64,000 bases of DNA, from assembly GCF_001649575.2 (NCBI RefSeq), contig NC_051435.1:7191633-7255632 (forward strand), in the 5' to 3' direction. Of this stretch, positions 60,020 to 64,000 are shown piece by piece. A program made the position numbers and the translations under genes. The stretch's first letter is position 1. Each line of letters opens with the position of its first letter. This stretch comes from Kryptolebias marmoratus (taxonomy: Eukaryota > Chordata > Actinopteri > Cyprinodontiformes > Rivulidae). The notes under the pieces are model-generated. The model was not told the DNA's origin and made no database searches. It saw only the letters and a list, made by a program, of their open reading frames with translations.

Positions 60020-60417
60020 CATTTTTTTTGGCAGCAACACGTCTAGAACCAGTGGGGCCAGGGCCATGTTTACCTCTGTGAAGCATCTCCTCTTCTTTTA
60101 ACATCAGTCTGTAGCATTTAGGAACTGAGGAGGCCATTTTCTTCTTCATTGCTGAATATTTTTTTGGATGGAAGAATGTGTTATTCTAAAACCTGTATAA
60201 ACTTTTCTGCATTGATGGAGCCTTTCCAGATGTGTAAACTGCCCATGCCAAAGCCACTAATGCACCCCCATACCATTGGAGAGGCAGCCTTTTGAACTAA
60301 ACACTGACAACAGACTGAATGGACCCTCTCCTCTTCAGTGCTGATGATGTGGCGTCTGTGGTTTCCAAAAAGAATTTTCTATTTGATTCTTCTGACATCA
60401 GAACAATTCTCCTCTTT
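60020..60417 (-). mobile_element. Tc1/mariner-like fragment upstream of subfamily B copy 3
   Basis: This is the paralogue of 49405-49807, cut short by a deletion that joins it to LINE sequence at 60417/60418. Confidence 0.7.
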
Positions 60418-61212
60418 AAAAAGGGGACTGGAGAGTGTGTTACAACTATCATGGGATACCACTTCTCAGCGTTCCCAGGAAAGTTTCGTCTAGGGCAGGG
60501 GTGGGCATTCCTGGTCCTCGAGAGCCGCTGTCCTGCATGTTTTACTTGTTTCCTTGCTCCAACACACCTGATTCAGTGGTTAAATCACTTCTTCATGTCC
60601 TACAGAAGCCTGTTAATCACCCATTGATTCGAATCAGGTGTGTTGGAGCAGAAAAACAAATAAAACATGCAGGACAGCAGCCCTCGAGGACTAGGAATGC
60701 CCACCCCTGGTCTAGGGTGTTAGAAGGGAGGCACCGACTGATTGTTGAACCTCGGACTCAGGAGCAGTCTAGTTTATTGTTCCGGTTAGTGGAACAGTCG
60801 ATCAGATCTTCACCCTTGTGGGGTTGCTTAGGGGGACATGGGAGTTTGGCCTTCCAGTTTGCATGTGTTTTGTGGATCTGGAGTAGGCTTATGACCGTGC
60901 TCCTCGAGGCATTCTGTGGGGGTTGCTGTGGGAGTATGGGGTGTCTGGGTTACTTTTGAGGGCTGTCCCATTCCATTCTTGGCACAAAGTGAAGCTTGTT
61001 CTCCGTGCGTGTTGGACTCTGCCAGGGCTGTCCCTTGTGTCCAATCTTGTTTGTGGTGTTCATAGACATGATCTCAAGATGCAGTCATGGGGAGGTGTGT
61101 GTCTGGTTTGGAACCTCATGGTCTCGGCTCAGGTTTTTGCGGATGATGTGGTTTTGTTGGCGTCTTCAGGCCATGACCTTCAACATGCACTGGGACAGTT
61201 TGCAACCGAGTA
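60418..61212 (+). mobile_element. Non-LTR retrotransposon fragment (reverse transcriptase), truncated both sides
   Basis: This is the paralogue of 50445-51033. The frame at 60996-61271 reads VRVGLCQGCPLCPILF, and another reads FADDVVLLASSGHD, so the reverse transcriptase boxes are readable but split by frameshifts. A MITE is inserted at 60496-60709. The right end stops at about 61212 next to a truncated receptor. Confidence 0.85.
60496..60709. mobile_element. hAT-type MITE with 8-base target site duplication
   Basis: This is a 214-base foldback element starting 'caggggtgggcattcctgg' and ending with its inverse; the first 27 bases match the other end at 26 positions. It is flanked by GTCTAGGG at 60488-60495 and 60710-60717. 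An 8-base duplication is the mark of the hAT superfamily. The uninterrupted paralogous LINE copy has a single GTCTAGGG at 50515-50522, so the pre-insertion site is directly visible. It has no coding capacity. Confidence 0.95.
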
Positions 61213-61234
61213 GAGCTATTTCATCTGCTCTACA

Positions 61235-61546
61235 ATATATGAAAAAGACCTGCAAGATACAACCAGCATAAGATATGACATGAGTGTCAGCCAACAGGTC
61301 AAAGAGGAATTTCGGATGAAAGGCTGCTGTCCCATAAAGGCTGTTAAAGCACAGATTACACAAGAAGATGTACATGGGTTTATGAAGTTTTTCTTCAAGT
61401 ATGATCGTAAGAATGAGAGACACATTCACAAGCAAAATCACACAGTAACAAAGCAGGTTTAGAGAGAAAAGAGTGACTCTGTACTTTGTCGTCATGTCCT
61501 TCAGGCCTGACAAGGTGAAGAACCCTATCATGGTTGCATTAATCAT
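61235..61546 (-). pseudogene. Olfactory receptor, subfamily B copy 4, truncated after TM3 start
   Basis: The first 104 residues of a subfamily B receptor (MINATMIGFF through AGCILQVFFIY) are intact. The coding sequence is then replaced by foreign DNA adjoining LINE sequence, and the frame runs 22 nonsense codons to a stop at 61166-61168. TM3 onward, including MAYDRY, is lost, so it cannot be a working receptor. The N-terminus matches the 28.6 kb copy (MINATMIG, VSLILTIILEEK) while AGCILQV matches the 48 and 58 kb copies, so it is a mosaic. Confidence 0.9.
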
Positions 61547-61835
61547 TTTTTATCTGTCTCTAAAAACAATCATCTGAGCAGGTATCCCTGTCAGCTTCTG
61601 TTTTTCCCATCTATCTGCAACAGGCAGAGCTGAACTGATGAAATGTGTCGGCTGCGGCAAATCAGACCAGCAAACAGCGTGACGTCTTTAAATCCTCACC
61701 GAGGGTTACAACATCACCACTCACAGCTCAGTTTATCTCCAGAGGTTTATTACCCACTGCAAAGGAGACAATTTGATCATATCACAGAATGTAAAACAAA
61801 GTAAACCTTTGGAACAAAGCATTAGCAAGCGTTCA
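61547..61835. repeat. 5' flank of subfamily B copy 4
   Basis: Nearly identical to 49128-49400 and 59737-60010, showing that the truncated gene kept its upstream region. Confidence 0.6.
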
Positions 61836-61839
61836 AATG

Positions 61840-62530
61840 TTAAAATGAAGAAATTGTTGAATTTTCTTGGCAGCAACACGTCTCAAACCAGTGGGGCCAG
61901 GGCCATGTTTACCTCTGTGAAGCATCTCCTCTTCTTTTAACATCAGTCTGTAGCATTTAGGAACGGACGAGGCCATTTTTTGTTATTTTTTGCTGGATAT
62001 TTCGCTGTATGTATGTATATTATACAGGTTCCAAAACCTGTATAAACTTTGCTGCATTGATGGAGCCTTTCCAGATGTGTAAACTGCCCATGTCAAAGCC
62101 ACTAATGCACCCCCATACCATCAGAGAGGCAGGCTTTGATAACAGGCTGGATGGTTTAGATCCATCTGGACTCAGAACAGTTCTCCTCTTTGCCTCTGTC
62201 CATTTTAAACGAGTTTTGGTCCAGAGAAGATGGCAGCGTTTTTGGATGGTGTTCTCATCTGGCTTCTTCTTTGCCTGATAGAGCTTTAAGCAGCATTTGT
62301 GGACAGCACGGTGAACTGTGTTTACAGACTGTGATCTGTGGAAGTGTTCCTGAGCCTATTAGTGATGTCCAGAACAGAACCAGACCTGGTTTTAATGCAG
62401 TGGCCCCTGAGGGCCCCAAGATCACCAACATCCAGCCTTGACCTTTGACCTCAGAGATTTCTCCAGATTCTTAAAATCATTTGATGATTTTATGAGCTGT
62501 AGATGATGAGATATTCAAAGTCTTCGCATT
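61840..62530 (-). mobile_element. Tc1/mariner-like fragment upstream of the truncated receptor
   Basis: This is the same family and orientation as 49405 and 60020, but longer. It continues through 'gcttaaagc'-type transposase sequence to 'gagatttctccagattctt' at about 62453-62472, as in 30590-30610. It is broken by stops. Confidence 0.7.
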
Positions 62531-63981
62531 TTTCTGTTGAGGAAAACATTTTTTGGAACAATCCAACTTTGTGTGGTTTTGGGTTTTGTGTACATTTATA
62601 GAAACAAAATGCACAAAACCTTTATTACTTTGATATTTTAAATTTGTAAGTACATATAAGCACTGTGGACATGCCCTTTATCCTTGAAACTGAACCAACA
62701 TTTAGGTATTTTATATCATAACATTAAACACGTCCTTAACTCCCTAACCATATCTAGGCTTATTATATATCTAACATCTTTTGTAAAATGAACATGTCAG
62801 TGTTTATTTTATCACGAAATGCGAACAGGGCCTGAGTTACTTATGTTATCATCTTGAACTTAACTTAACTCATTCTGTAAGAGCCCATCTCAAACCATGC
62901 TCCTTGGTGATGCTCTCAGCGTTGAAGCCAATGTGTTTGACAGTTACCTTACAGATAACCACTCACTAATGGGCACATCCAATAAATACAAACTACATGT
63001 TGGATTAATTTTGCAGGTAAAGGTGTTAAACTACTTGTTAGACAGAATAATGAGATGATTCATATGGATCTTTAATGCTGTGCTGAAAATAGCAACAGTT
63101 TAAAATGACTATTGTTTTAAGGAGTCCCAGAATTTCTCACTAAACTAATTAGTCTAAAAATCTTGGTACCTTCTATACTGAAGTATTTTCCAAATATCCT
63201 GTTTGACAACAACATAATAAAACTCCTAAAACAAGTGGCCTCCATCTTCCTGGGGGCGCCCCTGCAAACTCTGTGGGGGGGGGGGTTCAGAGACCCTAAC
63301 AATTTGCAGCACTGTTATTATTTGATGTTATAAATTAAGGTTTTTTTGTATTTATTGCTAAAGGATGACAGAGAACAGCACAGTATTTTTGTATTTTTTT
63401 TTTGTTTTGTTTTACTATGAGCCCTAAAACACAATCCTTAAATTTAAAATGGACAGGTAAGCTTTCTACTGTCTGACATCAGTGTCCTTGTTGAGGTGCA
63501 GAGGGAATTTGTGCAGAACAGAATAACATTTAAATTAATGTCCTGGGGATACAGAGGTGTAGTGGACCTATGACCCTGAGGTTTAATCATCATGTTTACG
63601 TGTTTTTCTGTGGCTCTGTGACGTTGCATTAAAACACGTGGGCGCTCCATCTCCAGCCGTTTCTTTTTCCTTTCAACTTATAAAACTTCAGTTGTCAAAA
63701 ACGCGACGGCCCCATGTGTTTAAGCCAAAAGCACCAGGTTGTTTCGCAGGAAATGTGCTCAGGTCAAGTTAAACTTTCTAAATTACAGTGGTGACTTTTT
63801 ATCTTATCCCGATGACAGACAACAGTCACCTCTCTGTACTTAATTGCACCCAGTCCTTACAACTGGATCAAAAAAAGAGTTAGCACAGTTTAAATATCTG
63901 GCCTTGTGTCACTTGAAGGAATGCATATCACCCGCTGCCTTTCACAGCAGAGTTTTAAAATCATCTTCTCTTCTTCTAAAT
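62531..63981. other. Intergenic DNA at the right edge
   Basis: This is AT-rich sequence with a G run at about 63278-63287. A short piece (about 63912-63930) is similar, in inverse orientation, to the repeat near 4150-4180. No gene is supported. Confidence 0.45.
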
Positions 63982-64000
63982 CAGGGGTGGGCAATCCTGG
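63982..64000. mobile_element. Start of a second hAT-type MITE copy, cut by the window edge
   Basis: The last 19 bases (caggggtgggcaatcctgg) match the terminus of the MITE at 60496 with one difference. Only the end is visible. Confidence 0.7.

Overview
The window is vertebrate nuclear DNA, most probably from a ray-finned (teleost) fish. It has GT/AG-spliced genes, a long tandem array of intronless fish-type olfactory receptor genes, a GIMAP-type immune GTPase gene, and typical teleost repeats (Tc1/mariner elements, a non-LTR retrotransposon with an FADD box and a GGAT tail, and a hAT-type MITE). I cannot name the species.

Region 1 (about 1.4-16.5 kb, + strand) holds an agpat3-like lysophosphatidic acid acyltransferase gene. 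Eight coding exons (9117-13134) join in frame to 377 residues. A GC-rich probable first exon ends at 1715. Two probable 5' exons (ending 5154, and 8885-8942) together encode an unexpected 41-residue hydrophobic peptide upstream of the main start codon. The 3' flank is long and has polyadenylation signals near 15982 and 16505.

Region 2 (18.4-23.6 kb, + strand) holds a five-exon GIMAP/AIG1 gene whose exons join to 764 residues. It has a first GTPase-like domain with damaged nucleotide-binding motifs, a second domain with intact G1 and G3 motifs, a roughly 200-residue coiled coil and a glycine/alanine-rich hydrophobic tail.

Region 3 (24.9-61.6 kb) is an olfactory receptor array, all on the - strand. 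It contains nine intact genes, one copy cut by an assembly gap and one truncated copy. Two genes stand alone (24970-25890 and 31715-32659). Subfamily A has five copies (33.9, 37.7, 41.3 partial, 43.2 and 52.9 kb). Subfamily B has four copies (28.6, 48.2, 58.8 and the truncated 61.2 kb). The array grew by segmental duplication of blocks that carry transposons with them, so shared insertions and deletions give relative dates. Within each subfamily the N-terminal half is almost invariant, and changes concentrate in TM4-TM5 (and, in subfamily A, near TM6-TM7).

The rest is introns, AT-rich intergenic DNA and repeats. There are two 100-base N gaps, one 8-base N gap and three single Ns, several at repeat or duplication junctions, so copy number and order in the array should be treated with caution. 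I saw no tRNA or rRNA gene and no CRISPR array.
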